DNA of 33,669 bases from assembly GCA_013140455.1 (NCBI GenBank), contig JABFSU010000034.1, forward strand, positions 1-33,669, read 5' to 3'. The translations under genes and the position numbers were made by a program. The DNA comes from Nitrospira sp. Lineage in GTDB: Bacteria > Nitrospirota > Nitrospiria > Nitrospirales > Nitrospiraceae. Shown here one piece after another: positions 33,310 to 33,669 of the stretch (its first letter is position 1; every line of letters begins with the position of its first letter). The notes below the pieces were generated by a model that did not search any database, was not told where the DNA came from, and worked only from the letters and a program-made list of their open reading frames with translations.

Positions 33310-33669
33310 CTAGAGCGCCCCTTCGCCCTTGAGATACCTGCGGAACCGACCCATGAGATCGGCTCCAAGCGTGCCCCCCTCAGGCTTTTTCGCGTTGGGA
33401 TCGGAAAAATGCCCGCGGATTTCCTGTAAACGCTTTTCAGCCTGATCGTTCCCCTGAAGCCGCTTCGTCTTGGTCAACGCCGTATCAAATGCGTCAAACG
33501 TCAGCTCGTTGTAGCCGAACGATCGAATGCGTTTCACCGCTTTCATCATCGCCTGATTGCGAAACGTCGTCAGGGAATCCGAGTCGATCTCGGACAAGCC
33601 CAGCTTCCTGGCGCGACGTTCAGCCGCCTTTCGAATGCCACTCCTGACGAAATCAGGCGAGGTCTGGAG
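33310..33669 (-). CDS. PCP_red-domain protein, C-terminal part (5' end beyond the window)
   Basis: The frame on - is open from the window edge at 33669 to the stop at 33310 (119 residues; the start lies outside). The first part, SPDFVRSGIRKAAERRARKLGLSEI, then TTFRNQAMMKAVKRI, matches the PCP_red domain pattern (FVR...R...E..A...G...I) known from the C-terminus of the protochlorophyllide reductase 57-kDa subunit and from stand-alone proteins. The rest is basic and ends GADLMGRFRRYLKGEG. A TTG near 33597 could start a shorter frame, but the upstream residues are part of the domain, so I treat it as truncated by the window. Confidence 0.75.
   Translation of the reverse strand, partial: LQTSPDFVRSGIRKAAERRARKLGLSEIDSDSLTTFRNQAMMKAVKRIRSFGYNELTFDAFDTALTKTKRLQGNDQAEKRLQEIRGHFSDPNAKKPEGGTLGADLMGRFRRYLKGEGAL

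Overview
The window looks like chromosomal housekeeping DNA from a GC-rich Gram-negative bacterium, most likely of the Nitrospira type (Nitrospirota). That assignment is inference. It rests on the gene content: an argDFGH-lysA-dapAB string with an LptM-like lipoprotein inside it, a PCP_red-domain protein at the right edge, Pal and outer-membrane-type proteins, and many tiny CxxC and membrane proteins. No marker gene such as 16S rRNA is present. I see no insertion sequence, phage, CRISPR array or replication origin.

Layout. 1-640: two translationally coupled small genes on +. 641-8814 (all -): argD, argF, argG, argH, a small lipoprotein, lysA, dapA, dapB. These run in tight or overlapping order from a predicted promoter upstream of argD and cover the end of arginine synthesis plus lysine/diaminopimelate synthesis. 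9039-12499: a zinc-ribbon/DUF2628 membrane protein, two unknowns, phosphoglycerate mutase and an outer-membrane beta-barrel protein. 12626-14706 (-): a metallopeptidase and an ATP-grasp ligase-like protein overlapping by 4 bases. 14885-15370 (-): a low-molecular-weight phosphatase cut by an in-frame TGA. 15428-19074: ttcA, a membrane-anchored unknown, msrA, an unlisted 53-residue acidic protein, a PilZ protein and pal. 19499-19867: a cluster of very small ORFs. Next come tRNA-Arg(TCG), the overlapping pairs aroE/aroK and trmI/SDR, and a sigma-70 factor with a strong terminator. 25055-28152 (+): an HtrA-like protease overlapping lipB, then glutamate dehydrogenase. 28196-28585 is a membrane protein split by an in-frame TAG. 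The right end holds small exported and unknown proteins, a D,D-carboxypeptidase, a zinc-ribbon mini-protein, a seven-bladed FG-GAP lipoprotein and a partial PCP_red protein.

Themes. (1) Gene pairs often share ATGA or TAATG junctions, so translational coupling is common. (2) Three genes (ttcA, trmI, the beta-barrel protein) have a good -35/-10 pair ending only 6-8 bases before the start codon and no ribosome-binding site, which suggests leaderless mRNAs. (3) Two genes carry clean in-frame nonsense codons with protein-like sequence continuing past them. (4) Several real-looking genes are under 70 codons and easy to miss. The best candidate for an undescribed functional unit is the overlapping metallopeptidase and ATP-grasp pair. 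I found no convincing new defence or mobile system.
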